The notes under the pieces: generated by a model
Database searches by the model: none
What the model was told of the DNA's origin: nothing
Seen by the model: the letters and a program-made list of their open reading frames with translations, nothing else
Shown here: positions 1 to 8,400 of the stretch, in pieces
How the letters are laid out: every line of letters begins with the position of its first letter
Position numbering within the stretch: position 1 is the first letter of the stretch
NCBI RefSeq assembly: GCF_938023125.1
Contig: NZ_CALHDW010000006.1
Span: forward strand, 62,001-126,000
Direction of reading: 5' to 3'
Source: an uncultured Porphyromonas sp.
Lineage (GTDB): Bacteria > Bacteroidota > Bacteroidia > Bacteroidales > Porphyromonadaceae
Length of the DNA: 64,000 nt
Program-made: the position numbers and the translations under genes

Positions 1-21
1 GCTAAGCAAGCCCTATTGACC

Positions 22-47
22 AAAAAAGCTCCAGGATGCCCCAGAGC
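22..47 (-). terminator. Terminator after tRNA-Leu
   Basis: On the minus strand a GCTC...GAGC hairpin with an inner GG/CC pairing is followed by six T residues. It lies about 35 bases downstream of the tRNA-Leu gene and fits a rho-independent terminator for that transcript. Confidence 0.55.
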
Positions 48-82
48 CATACAGATACACAATGATTAATCTTGAGGAGAGT

Positions 83-163
83 GCGGCCGGAGGGACTCGA
101 ACCCTCACGCCTCGCAGCATTAGATCCTAAGTCTAACGTGGCTACCAATTACACCACGGCCGC
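83..163 (-). tRNA. tRNA-Leu (anticodon UAG)
   Basis: Read on the minus strand, the 81-nt sequence has a perfect 7-bp acceptor stem (GCGGCCG/CGGCCGC), an anticodon stem TTAGA/TCTAA around the loop CTTAGGA (anticodon TAG, reading CUA and other CUN leucine codons), a 13-nt class II variable region and a T arm GAGGG-TTCGAGT-CCCTC. The 3' CCA is not encoded, so it must be added after transcription. A -7 promoter box lies 12 bases upstream and a terminator downstream, which suggests a single-gene transcript. Confidence 0.95.
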
Positions 164-174
164 AATCTTCACTG

Positions 175-182
175 CAAAGGTA
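175..182 (-). promoter_or_regulatory. -7 promoter box of tRNA-Leu
   Basis: TACCTTTG on the minus strand matches the Bacteroidetes -7 consensus TAnnTTTG and lies 12 bases upstream of the tRNA. No clear -33 TTG is seen at the expected distance. Confidence 0.6.
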
Positions 183-298
183 AGCATTTATTTTTATCTA
201 CAGCTATATTGTTTCGTTGCGAATAGTCAAAATGATGCCGAGGGAGGGAGATGGGATGGAAGGGTATGGCGTAAATGGGGGCTAGTCGAGGGGGAAAG

Positions 299-1372
299 TC
301 AGCGCAGTTGCTCAAGAAAGCGGACGAGAGGCGTGGGGAGGGCGTAATCGCCCAATTCGCTCCGGTTTACCCATTGGTACTTGGTGCTCCCTAGGGTGTC
401 GGACTCAAGTTCGGCGGTGTAGATGGTGATGTGAAGTATTTGGTGGGAGAGCCGGTGCTCGAGGGTGAAAGTAGTGGGCGCAAGGCGTAACTCTCCCGAG
501 TAGGAGAGCTCGTGCTCTAGCCAATGGGCTACCGATTCGGGTGCTTGGGACCTCTCACTCTCAAACAAAGGGAATTGATACAGCCCTCGCCAGATGTCGT
601 TTCGCCCTCGCTTCTCTAGTAAGACTTGCTGATGGTGGGTACTATAGATGTAGCTGAAGTAGCGATCTCTAAGGGTTAGCTTTTTCCCCTTTATGGGCAG
701 GAGACGAGCGAGAGGGAGCTCCGCTACACGGCACCACGAGGAGGCAGGGCAGGCGGAGCATTGGGGAGATTGAGGGGTGCAGACCAGTGCGCCTAGCTCT
801 ATAAGGGCTTGCCCCAGTTTGCTAGGGGGGAGTTGGGTGGCGAGTAACTCCTCCACCGCTTGGGTGCAGAGTCGCTTCCCGCCCAGGGTGTCTATGGGGA
901 GTTCGCTTGCTAGAAGCCGACTGACTACGCGCAGTACATTGCCATCTACGGCCGGGTAAGGCAGATCGAATGCAAACGAGGCAATGGCTCCGGCCGTGTA
1001 GTCGCCCACCCCGGGTAGAGCACGTATCGAGGCAAAATCTTTGGGGAATATCCCCTGATGCTCCGTGGCTATAACTTGTGCTGCACGATGGAGGTTGTGC
1101 GCTCGGCTGTAGTAGCCAAGTCCCTGCCATAGGCTGAGTACCTGATCTTCGGAGGCTTGTGCCAGGTCGGTAACGGAGGGGAAGGCTTCCACAAAGCGAA
1201 GAAAGTAGTCGAGCCCTTGGTTTACGCGCGTTTGTTGCAGTATGACCTCCGAGAGCCAAATGTGGTAGGGGTTGCGAGTGGTGCGCCATGGGAGCTCTCG
1301 GGCATTCTCTTCGAACCAATCGACGAGAGCTCGGGCTAGCGGTTGGGGGTGGGTAAAGAGGGTTTCGCTCAT
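299..1372 (-). CDS. mutY: A/G-specific adenine DNA glycosylase MutY
   Basis: A 357-aa enzyme that removes adenine mispaired with 8-oxoguanine or guanine in base excision repair. Seen: the SEVILQQTRV segment with the catalytic Glu near the N-terminus, the helix-hairpin-helix LPGVGDYTAGAIASFAF, the catalytic Asp in AVDGNVLRV, and the 4Fe-4S ligands in CTPQSPQCSACPASSWC (spacing C-x6-C-x2-C-x5-C). The C-terminal third fits the NUDIX-like 8-oxoG recognition domain. The start at 1372 (MSETLF) is chosen over an ATG six codons upstream because a strong -7 box occupies 1380-1387, so the upstream ATG would lie within the promoter. With the box only 7 bases from this ATG, the mRNA is probably leaderless or nearly so. 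Confidence 0.95.
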   Translation of the reverse strand: MSETLFTHPQPLARALVDWFEENARELPWRTTRNPYHIWLSEVILQQTRVNQGLDYFLRFVEAFPSVTDLAQASEDQVLSLWQGLGYYSRAHNLHRAAQVIATEHQGIFPKDFASIRALPGVGDYTAGAIASFAFDLPYPAVDGNVLRVVSRLLASELPIDTLGGKRLCTQAVEELLATQLPPSKLGQALIELGALVCTPQSPQCSACPASSWCRVAELPLARLLPIKGKKLTLRDRYFSYIYSTHHQQVLLEKRGRNDIWRGLYQFPLFESERSQAPESVAHWLEHELSYSGELRLAPTTFTLEHRLSHQILHITIYTAELESDTLGSTKYQWVNRSELGDYALPTPLVRFLEQLR

Positions 1373-1379
1373 TTCGCCG

Positions 1380-1390
1380 CAAAGGTACAA
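1380..1390 (-). promoter_or_regulatory. Extended -7 promoter box of mutY
   Basis: TTGTACCTTTG on the minus strand contains TAnnTTTG (1380-1387) exactly 7 bases before the mutY ATG. Transcription would begin at or within a few bases of the start codon. The same arrangement is seen at tgt (36085-36095). Confidence 0.65.
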
Positions 1391-1446
1391 TTCGTGGGGC
1401 GAGGGAGAGCGGTCTCTTACTTCTTTTGTGAAACCTTAAAATTTCG

Positions 1447-1524
1447 CTGCCTGATATTTTTTCCGCCACGGGGCAAAAAGAAAATATTTCACGGGCAAGA
1501 TTTTTTCGAAAATTACCCGAAAAG
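1447..1524. repeat. Dispersed AT-rich intergenic repeat, copy A
   Basis: Lies in the 1391-1618 gap between mutY and the lipoprotein operon. It begins CTGCCTGA plus an ATATTTTT-like stretch, has an internal CGGG-AAG segment and ends TTACCCGAAAAG. The same succession of segments is found at 12810-12865, and parts of it at 46238-46316. No coding potential is seen in this gap. Confidence 0.4.
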
Positions 1525-1618
1525 GGAAGAAGAAATCAGCCTATGGAGAAAAACTTTTTGCTCGGCAGTGCTTTGCTGTGTAGGGCGAGGGCGTTTCTCT
1601 TCGCAGGCATTGTTAGAA

Positions 1619-1650
1619 TTTGGTTGAGATTTATTTTAGTAGTACCTTTG
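1619..1650 (+). promoter_or_regulatory. Promoter of the lipoprotein / radical SAM operon
   Basis: A -33 TTTG (1619-1622), a 20-base spacer and a -7 box TACCTTTG (1643-1650) match the Bacteroidetes sigma-ABfr consensus closely. The predicted start near 1657 gives a leader of about 60 nt before the first lipoprotein gene. No second TAnnTTTG box was noticed between the lipoprotein genes, so this may serve the whole run. Confidence 0.7.
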
Positions 1651-1715
1651 GGGTGGGTGGATCCTCTCGGGAGAGGTGATGCCTTTTCTATTTTGTGACT
1701 CTTTAGAAAAGAAGT

Positions 1716-2012
1716 ATGGGTATGGCAAGAAGAAAGAAAGTCTGTATCAGCTCTGTATTGGCAGTTACATTTGCCTCTTTATCGGTTCTTTTTCTGTCGG
1801 GTTGCGCCCTCTTGGGTGCAAGAAAAGGAGGTGAAAAAGGGGACTCTTTAGGGCGGAACCCTAATCCCCGAAAGAAAGAAAAAGTAGAGGAAATGCCCAG
1901 GGTAATGTATGGCGTTCCCTATCGGACATACGAGAAGGTGGAGGAGATATCCCCAGCCCCCGACTCAAAAGAAGAAATCGACTCTCTAAAACAAGAGACC
2001 CCCGAGCCCTAG
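1716..2012 (+). CDS. Small predicted lipoprotein, first gene of operon
   Basis: A 98-aa protein not recognised from any family. It has a charged start (MARRKK from the second ATG at 1722), a hydrophobic segment and a lipobox FLSGC with the lipidated Cys at residue 30 (counted from the ATG at 1716). The mature part is very polar, rich in Lys, Glu and Pro, and looks mostly disordered. It sits 69 bases ahead of a second lipoprotein gene and 65 bases after a good promoter, so it is likely co-transcribed with the lipoprotein array and radical SAM gene. Its role is unknown, and it shows no clear similarity to the three repeated lipoproteins beyond being exported and lipidated. Confidence 0.7.
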   Translation: MGMARRKKVCISSVLAVTFASLSVLFLSGCALLGARKGGEKGDSLGRNPNPRKKEKVEEMPRVMYGVPYRTYEKVEEISPAPDSKEEIDSLKQETPEP

Positions 2013-2081
2013 TGTAGGGAAGAGGTGGGGCCATGCTCTTGTTGCTCTCAATAAACACACCAAAATAACACACCAAAAACA

Positions 2082-2570
2082 ATGAAGAAATTTTGTCAAT
2101 TCAAACTCATTCTCTTGCCGGTGATGCTTGTGCTATTGCTGGCAGGATGTAATCTTATTGATACCCCTCTTGCGGAGACTCCGATCCAGGCTCCGGGTCG
2201 CCCCGATGGTGTATTGGAGATTGTAGTAACCGTGCTAGACTCCCAAAATACCCCCCTCGAAGGGATGGTGCTCGAACTGATAGAGATGCCCTTGGAGCGG
2301 GAGGTAAGTGCCTCGGCTGAGACCAATGTGCGAGGAGTGGCTAAGCTAAGCAAAGATGTCTATATTGCGAATGTGATGCAGCCTATCCACCTGCGCGTGC
2401 GGGATGCTAAAGCCTCTGGCAGGGATTATATGTACCGTCCTTGGTATGGAACCATCCGGTTGAGCAAGGGCGACTTTGTGCACCAAACAGCTCGTAAGGA
2501 GCTTGTGGTGCACCTAGAAAGAATAGGCGTCTCACCCTCTTCGCTCTCTCTAGAGGCTGATGTCCGATAG
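2082..2570 (+). CDS. Predicted lipoprotein, divergent relative of the triplicated family
   Basis: A 162-aa protein with a signal peptide and lipobox LLAGC (Cys23). After a short linker it has a pattern of beta strands (LEIVVTVLDSQNTPLEGM...) and the same order of elements as the three lipoproteins downstream: an opening strand pair, a 'plus polar turn then EG' segment, a middle 'G-A-LS' strand, a segment ending in -DF or -DI, and a final hydrophobic strand. This suggests a transthyretin or carboxypeptidase-regulatory-like sandwich fold, and descent from the same ancestor, but sequence identity is low. It is 57 bases upstream of the first repeat copy, and that spacer resembles the spacers between the repeats. 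Function unknown. Confidence 0.7.
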   Translation: MKKFCQFKLILLPVMLVLLLAGCNLIDTPLAETPIQAPGRPDGVLEIVVTVLDSQNTPLEGMVLELIEMPLEREVSASAETNVRGVAKLSKDVYIANVMQPIHLRVRDAKASGRDYMYRPWYGTIRLSKGDFVHQTARKELVVHLERIGVSPSSLSLEADVR

Positions 2571-2627
2571 GCAGGATAGTCACGATGGATGTATTGATGA
2601 AGTGAACACCTATAGACGACCGACACA

Positions 2628-3128
2628 ATGAAAAAACTAACAAAACGCGTAGCAAGCCTCCTCAGCGTTGGATGTGCTACCTTTCTGGGGCTATTCCACA
2701 CCTCTTGTCACTTAATAGGGGGAGTGGAGTATGGTACTCCCTACATGGAGTACGATGTGAAAGTAAAGGTACAGAGCCCCGATGGAAAACCCATCGAGGG
2801 TATAGAGGTAGCTGTAGTTCGGAAATATTATACAGAAGAGGGAGACCGCATAGTAAAATTGGTGACCCCTGTACAAACGAATTCCTCGGGTATTGCACAA
2901 ATATCACAAGCGAGTAATCTCGGCGGATCGGGAAATAAACTTTATGTGCAAGCCGTAGATGTGGATGGAGTTAAGAACGGCCATTGGGCCACCAAGGTGG
3001 ACTCGATACCCCTATTCCCATCAGATATACAGAGTAGGAAACCGAAGAAGCGTTGGTGCATGGGTGTCCTCAAAAAGGGAATCGCCGTGACCATGGAGCC
3101 GGCTCAAGACGAAACCCCTTCGAAGTAA
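2628..3128 (+). CDS. rSAM-associated lipoprotein, copy 1
   Basis: A 166-aa protein of the family found beside a dedicated radical SAM enzyme in Bacteroidales (I believe TIGR04134, 'rSAM/lipoprotein system'). It has a Lys-rich start, a hydrophobic segment and a probable lipobox FHTSC with Cys27; the -3 His is unusual for a lipobox. The mature domain has the strand YDVKVKVQSPDGKPIEGIEV, typical of a small beta-sandwich, and the family core YVQAVDVDGVKNG. It differs from copies 2 and 3 by an extra Cys near residue 16 of the signal peptide and one in the C-terminal part (RWCMG). The function of the family is not established. The nearby radical SAM enzyme suggests these proteins are either modified by it or work with its product. 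Confidence 0.85.
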   Translation: MKKLTKRVASLLSVGCATFLGLFHTSCHLIGGVEYGTPYMEYDVKVKVQSPDGKPIEGIEVAVVRKYYTEEGDRIVKLVTPVQTNSSGIAQISQASNLGGSGNKLYVQAVDVDGVKNGHWATKVDSIPLFPSDIQSRKPKKRWCMGVLKKGIAVTMEPAQDETPSK

Positions 3129-3227
3129 GCGGACGTTTACGCTCATTCCCCTCTGAGATGTTTGATAAGAAGAGCCATTACAATGGATTTAATCTAGTAA
3201 AGTGAAACCCTATAAACAACCGACACA

Positions 3228-3716
3228 ATGAAAAAACTAACAAAATGCGTAGCAAGCCTCCTCAGTATTGGGAGTGCAGCCTTCCTAGGGTTATTTCATA
3301 CCTCTTGCGACAGAACTAGGGGTGGAGGCGGAGGAAAGTATGGCCCCTACGTTGACTATGATGTCACAGCTAAGGTACAGACTCCTGAAGGTGAGCCTAT
3401 TGAAGGCCTAGAGGTTACTCTTCTTAAGAGATCAGAAAACTCAGAAGGAGACTTTGTGCCATGGAGTAAAATCGGAAGAACCAATGCCAACGGCATTGCT
3501 TATGTACATGACGGGCTATCGGGCTTTGGCGGAGCAATGCTCTACGTGCGAGCTGTGGATGTGGACGGGGTTAAGAATGGTCGCTGGGAGACTAAGGTAG
3601 ACTCGGTAGCGATAACCCCTTCGGATATACATAAAATCCATCCGGAGACCTTTGGGTATCAAGGGACTATCAAAAAAGAGATAACCCTGACCATGGAGCT
3701 GGTTCGTAACGACTAG
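3228..3716 (+). CDS. rSAM-associated lipoprotein, copy 2
   Basis: A 162-aa copy of the repeated lipoprotein with lipobox FHTSC (Cys27), a Gly-rich linker (RGGGGGK) and the conserved core YVRAVDVDGVKNGRW. Its reading frame ends at a TAG; the next codons in the same frame are GTT TCG AAA TAA, which match the ends of copies 1 and 3. So the TAG appears to be a recent nonsense change that removes only the last three residues. The protein should still be functional. The 111-base spacer to copy 3 is a close match to the copy 1-copy 2 spacer. Confidence 0.85.
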   Translation: MKKLTKCVASLLSIGSAAFLGLFHTSCDRTRGGGGGKYGPYVDYDVTAKVQTPEGEPIEGLEVTLLKRSENSEGDFVPWSKIGRTNANGIAYVHDGLSGFGGAMLYVRAVDVDGVKNGRWETKVDSVAITPSDIHKIHPETFGYQGTIKKEITLTMELVRND

Positions 3717-3827
3717 GTTTCGAAATAAGCGTCCGTTTTCGCCCACTCCACTTCAAGATGTTTGATAAGAAGACCCATCACAATGGATTTAATCTAGTAA
3801 AGTGAAACCCTATAAACGATCAACACA

Positions 3828-4331
3828 ATGAAAAAACTAACGAAACGCGTAGCAAGCCTCCTCAGTATCGGGAGTGCAGCTTTCCTAGGACTATTTCACA
3901 CCTCTTGCGACAGATTGGGAGGCGGAGGTAGAGTAGAGTATGGAAGCCCCTATGTGGAGTACGAAGTCAAAGCCAAGGTACAGAGCCCCGAGGGTAAGCC
4001 TATCGAGGGCATAGAAGTTACTCTTCTTGAGAAATCAAATTATGCAGAGGGCGGTTTTGTGCCATGGACTAAAAACCACCAAACCGATGCCACCGGTGTC
4101 GCTCAAATATTTAATAATGCATCGGCCTTTGGTAGAAATATGCTCTACGTGCGAGCCGTAGATGCAGACGGAGCTAAGAACGGCCGTTGGGAAACTAAGG
4201 TGGATTCGGTAGCGATAACCCCTGCTGATATCCACAAAGACAAGTCGAAGGGGCATTGGTATGAAGGGACGATTAAAAAAGAGGTAACCCTCACCATGGC
4301 TCCGGTACCTAAAGAAAATACTTCGAAATGA
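3828..4331 (+). CDS. rSAM-associated lipoprotein, copy 3
   Basis: A 167-aa copy with lipobox FHTSC (Cys27), linker GGGGRVEYG, the strand EVKAKVQSPEGKPIEGIEV and the conserved core YVRAVDADGAKNGRW. Its stop codon overlaps the start of the radical SAM gene in an ATGA junction (4328-4331), which points to translational coupling and a shared function. Of the three copies this one keeps the ancestral junction with the enzyme. Which residues could be modified is not apparent: apart from the lipobox Cys it has no cysteine, and the block conserved in all three copies is around A-V-D-x-D-G-x-K-N-G. Confidence 0.87.
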   Translation: MKKLTKRVASLLSIGSAAFLGLFHTSCDRLGGGGRVEYGSPYVEYEVKAKVQSPEGKPIEGIEVTLLEKSNYAEGGFVPWTKNHQTDATGVAQIFNNASAFGRNMLYVRAVDADGAKNGRWETKVDSVAITPADIHKDKSKGHWYEGTIKKEVTLTMAPVPKENTSK

Positions 4332-5428
4332 GCGGGAGCAAAATCTCTTTCCGCCAGCGCATTTCGCTAGAGGCATATCGTTCTTACCGCCGCAAGTGCG
4401 TGGCCGAGCATAAACTCAACACGCTCTTTTGGGAGTGTACGCTCAAATGCAACTTGGCGTGCAAGCACTGTGGTAGCGATTGCCACGTGGATAGTGACGC
4501 CAAAGAACTCTCCGGAGAGGAATTCCTCCGTGTGGTCGATAGCATAACGCCTCACGTAGATCCGCATAAGGTGCTCGTTATCTTTACGGGTGGCGAGGCC
4601 TTGGTGCGTCAAGATCTTGACGCCATCGGGCTTGAGCTCTACCGCCGAGGGTACCCCTGGGGCATCGTGACCAATGGGATGCTTCTCAACGAAGAGCGTC
4701 TTGAGAGTCTATTGCGCAGCGGCTTGCATTCCCTTACAATTAGTCTGGATGGCTTCGAAAAAGCGCACAATTACCTCCGTGGGCATCATTTGAGTTTTGC
4801 CCGAGCCTCTCACGCCGTTGAGCTTATGGCAAAGACGGAGCAGGTGCGCTGGGATGTGGTTACCTGCGTCAATCCTATGAACTTTGGTTACCTCGCCGAG
4901 TTTCGAGACTACTTGATTGGCCTAGGGCTTAAAGAGTGGCGGCTTTTTACCATTTTCCCCGTGGGGAGAGCGGCTGAGGACCCTAATTTGCAGCTTAGCG
5001 ATGAGGATTTTTACCGGCTTATGGAGTTTATCCGCGACACCAATAGGGAGGGGCGCATTGCAGCTTCCTATGGTTGCGAGGGCTTTTTGGGCGGTTTTGA
5101 GGGCGAGGTACGTCCCCATCCCTATACTTGCTACGCAGGTGTGGAGGTGGCTTCTATCCTCTGCGATGGAACGATCAGTGCCTGCCCGAGTATCCGCTTC
5201 GACTATAAGCAGGGCAATGTACGTGAAGATGACTTCTGGACCGTGTGGCAGAATCGCTTCCTCCCCTACCGCAATCGTACTTGGGCTCGCCGAGACCAGT
5301 GTGCCGATTGCCTCCAGTGGCGCTACTGCGAGGGGAATGGAATGCATCTGCACGACGATGAGGGCAAGCTCCTCTTCTGCCACCATCAGCGCCTTTTGCG
5401 CGCCGAAGCCTCGCTAAAAAGAAAATAA
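4328..5428 (+). CDS. Radical SAM/SPASM enzyme of the rSAM/lipoprotein system
   Basis: A 366-aa radical SAM protein. The SAM cluster motif is CNLACKHC (Cys41, 45, 48) with an additional Cys at 37 and 52; FTGGEALVRQDL is the glycine-rich SAM-binding region. The C-terminal part is a SPASM domain with Cys at about 268, 279, 286, 325, 328, 334 and 351, which would bind auxiliary iron-sulfur clusters. It matches my recollection of TIGR04133, the Bacteroidetes enzyme always found with small lipoproteins. SPASM proteins usually modify peptides or mature other proteins, so a post-translational modification of the lipoproteins is a reasonable but untested inference. The expected CX3C in the SPASM signature is CX3G here (CEGNG). 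No export signal: the enzyme is cytoplasmic, so any modification would precede lipoprotein export. Confidence 0.88.
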   Translation: MSGSKISFRQRISLEAYRSYRRKCVAEHKLNTLFWECTLKCNLACKHCGSDCHVDSDAKELSGEEFLRVVDSITPHVDPHKVLVIFTGGEALVRQDLDAIGLELYRRGYPWGIVTNGMLLNEERLESLLRSGLHSLTISLDGFEKAHNYLRGHHLSFARASHAVELMAKTEQVRWDVVTCVNPMNFGYLAEFRDYLIGLGLKEWRLFTIFPVGRAAEDPNLQLSDEDFYRLMEFIRDTNREGRIAASYGCEGFLGGFEGEVRPHPYTCYAGVEVASILCDGTISACPSIRFDYKQGNVREDDFWTVWQNRFLPYRNRTWARRDQCADCLQWRYCEGNGMHLHDDEGKLLFCHHQRLLRAEASLKRK

Positions 5429-5471
5429 TAACGACATTCGTATAGACGATCCCTTCTCCCCATTCATCACT

Positions 5472-8400
5472 ATGAATAGAAAGACCATTAACGAGTATAT
5501 CCTATCCAACCGCTTTTACGAAGCTATTTTTCTCCTCAAACAAACAATCGAAGAGCAGGCCCTACATAGCCTGGGGGAGAGCTTATCCCAAGAAGAAAGC
5601 ATCTACGGAATGATGTTGGGATACCTCGATAAGGGCATTGTAGACCCCGATAGAGCGTACATTATAGAGGAACTCAAAGTGAAATTGCTGAGGCTAAGCG
5701 ATAGAGTCTATCGGGCGGTGCGCAGCAAAGACTCGGGTTCGCTCTACTTCCGCCGTTGGGCTGTGGTGGAGGCTCGTAAGGGCTTGTCAATAGAAAATTT
5801 GCTCGAAGATCTATCACGCCCCACTTTCAAAGAGACGGAGCGTGATAGCTTCGACACTCTTGTAGACCTGCTGTTTGAGGCCCTGTGGGTATCTGAGTCG
5901 CTCACGGAGGCGGAGCTGGATCGCCTCTCTGCCTCGAGTGAATATGTGCGTTTGGTAGCCGCTTCGGCTATTACGCTGGGCTTGATGTCCTACTGGGATG
6001 AGACTAAGATGGAGTTCCTCCTGCGTGAGGCCGCCTCTCCGTTTACGAGTGAGGCCTATATGGTGCGCCTTGCTATGGGTGTTTTTGTTGGCCTCTATCT
6101 CTATCGTGATCGGTTACCTCTCTTCTTGCCATGGCTTGAGCCTCTCCTAAAGAAATCCCTCAAAAACCCCTTGTTTGCAGCCGCTTTTATTCACCTCTGG
6201 ACGCGCTATACGCACGCTACAGAGACGGAGCAACTCTCCAAAAAAATAGGGGAGCTTATGCCCGATATGCTGCAAGAGATGAAGGCGAAATGGAGCTCCA
6301 TAGAAGAGGATACGGACGAGAATCTGACTGAGGATAAGCTAGATCAGATCTTCGACAAAGTGTCGGATTCGGCCGAGATGAGCTCCTTCTTCCAAGAGTT
6401 TGGCACGCTGGAACAGGAGGGCGAAGACCTCTTGTTTGGTAGCTTCAAAGAGAATAAAAGTGATTACTTTTTCAACTCCATTTCTTCGTGGTTCCTGCCT
6501 TTTGACGAGGAGCACAGCCGCATTGCCGGAGTGCTGACTAGGAACGAAAATCTCCGAAAGCTCTACCCCCTCCTCAAGGGAAAGCTCTGCGATTCGGATC
6601 TATACTCCCTCTTTATCACCTTCGATAGGCTGGGAGCGGGAATAAAAGTGATGGGTATAGAGATGCCCGATGACCTCAACGGAGCCATGCTGGGTGAGCT
6701 ATCGGCGGAGTCTTTGATGCCTAAGTGTGCGAAAGTATACGTCGAAGATTTCTACAGATTCACCAAGTTATTCCCCCTGCACGAGCAGTTTGTGGATATA
6801 TTCCGGCAAGATATCATGGTGGCAAAGCTCCCGGTCCTCAAGGAGGTACTCCCCATTGAGTCTATGGTGCGAGGGGCGGCTCTCTTTTTCTACGCTCGTA
6901 GGAATTATGCCAAGGTGCGCATGCAAATTGCCTCCGCACCTCAGCTCTTCGATACCGATGCCAACACCTTGAATCTTTGGGCTAATAGCTGCTTCTTTAT
7001 GGGAGATTACCGAGAGGCAATTAGGCATTACCGCCATGCCGACCTCGTAGAGGACGCATCCCCCAAAGAGTTGTCACGTCTGGCCGTTTGCTATCAGCGT
7101 GTAAACATGCCCGAGAAGGCAATAGAGACGCTTGAGGATCTTCTCAAGAAGAATCCCGACAATCTGACCCCCTTGCTCAAGATTGCAGGGGTCTATATGG
7201 AGATGAAAGCCTTCGATGAAGCTCTTTCTTATCTCTATAAATATGAGTTCTCGGCACCCGACGGCGAGAGACAGGTAGCTCGTTTGGTAGCCTGGTGCCT
7301 CCTCTCCAAGGGTGACTATGAGCGCGCTAGAGGTTACTATCGTACCCTGCTCTCCCAGCCCGGGGTGAAGGGGAGCGACTACCTCAATAGTGCCTATGTG
7401 CATATTGCCGAGGGTGAGGAGCGAGAGGCTTTGGCTGCCATGCGTATGGCTCTGGAGCGCTACGGAGAGCCCAACGAGCTATTCCGCGAAATGCAAGAGG
7501 ATAGCAAGCACCTCGATCGGGAGGCAATAAGTTTTGAGCGTCTCCGCTTCTTGGCCGATGGCGCCATGGCTCTCCGAACGCAAGAATTTGTGCAGAATCT
7601 AAACTCCAATTATACTATTCCAAAGAGAATGAACATCAAGGATTTTAATTTCAAAGGACTGAGAACCTTTGTGCGAGTGGACTTCAATGTGCCCCTCGAC
7701 GACAACCTACAAATTACAGACGACACACGTATGCGAGCTGCGTTGCCCACGCTCAACAAGATTATTGCAGACGGAGGCCGCCTGATCATTGCCTCGCATC
7801 TAGGTCGCCCCAAAGGGGTTAGCGACAAACTTTCGCTCCGCCATCTGGTGCCCCATCTTGCCGAATTGCTAGGTCGCCCTGTGACCTTTGTGCCCGATAG
7901 CGTGGGAGCCGAGGTAGAGAAGGCTATTGCCGGGATGAAAGATGGAGATGTACTTCTCTTAGAAAATCTTCGCTTCTACGAAGAAGAGGAGGGTAAGCCC
8001 AGAGGCCTCGCCGAAGATGCCACAGCCGAAGAAAAGAAAGAGGCTAAGAAAGCCCTCAAACCGCGTCAAGCCGAGTTTGCCAAGAGACTTGCCGCCCTTG
8101 CCGATTGCTACGTGAATGACGCCTTTGGTACCGCTCACCGTGCGCACGCTTCTACGGCTCTTATCGCCGATAGCTTCCCCACCGATCGCAAAATGTTTGG
8201 CTTCTTGATGGAGCAAGAAGTAAATGCCGTACAGCGAGTTTTGGGCGACATTCATCGTCCGTTCGTGGCTATCATGGGAGGTTCTAAGGTCTCTTCTAAG
8301 ATTGATATTATCGACAACCTGCTCGACAAAGTGGATACCCTCATCATAACGGGCGGTATGTGCTTTACCTTTGCCAAGGCCTATGGCGGCAAGGTGGGTA

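Larger units (their letters stand above)
2578..4327 (+). repeat. Tandem triplication of a 600-bp lipoprotein gene unit
   Basis: The start codons of three homologous genes lie at 2628, 3228 and 3828, exactly 600 bases apart. The unit includes the spacer: a conserved block running from GATGTTTGATAAGAAGA through a GTGAAACCCTATAAAC segment to the start codon recurs ahead of copies 2 and 3, with a shorter related version ahead of copy 1. The first 25 or so codons are nearly identical, while the gene middles have diverged by substitutions and small indels. Confidence 0.9.
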
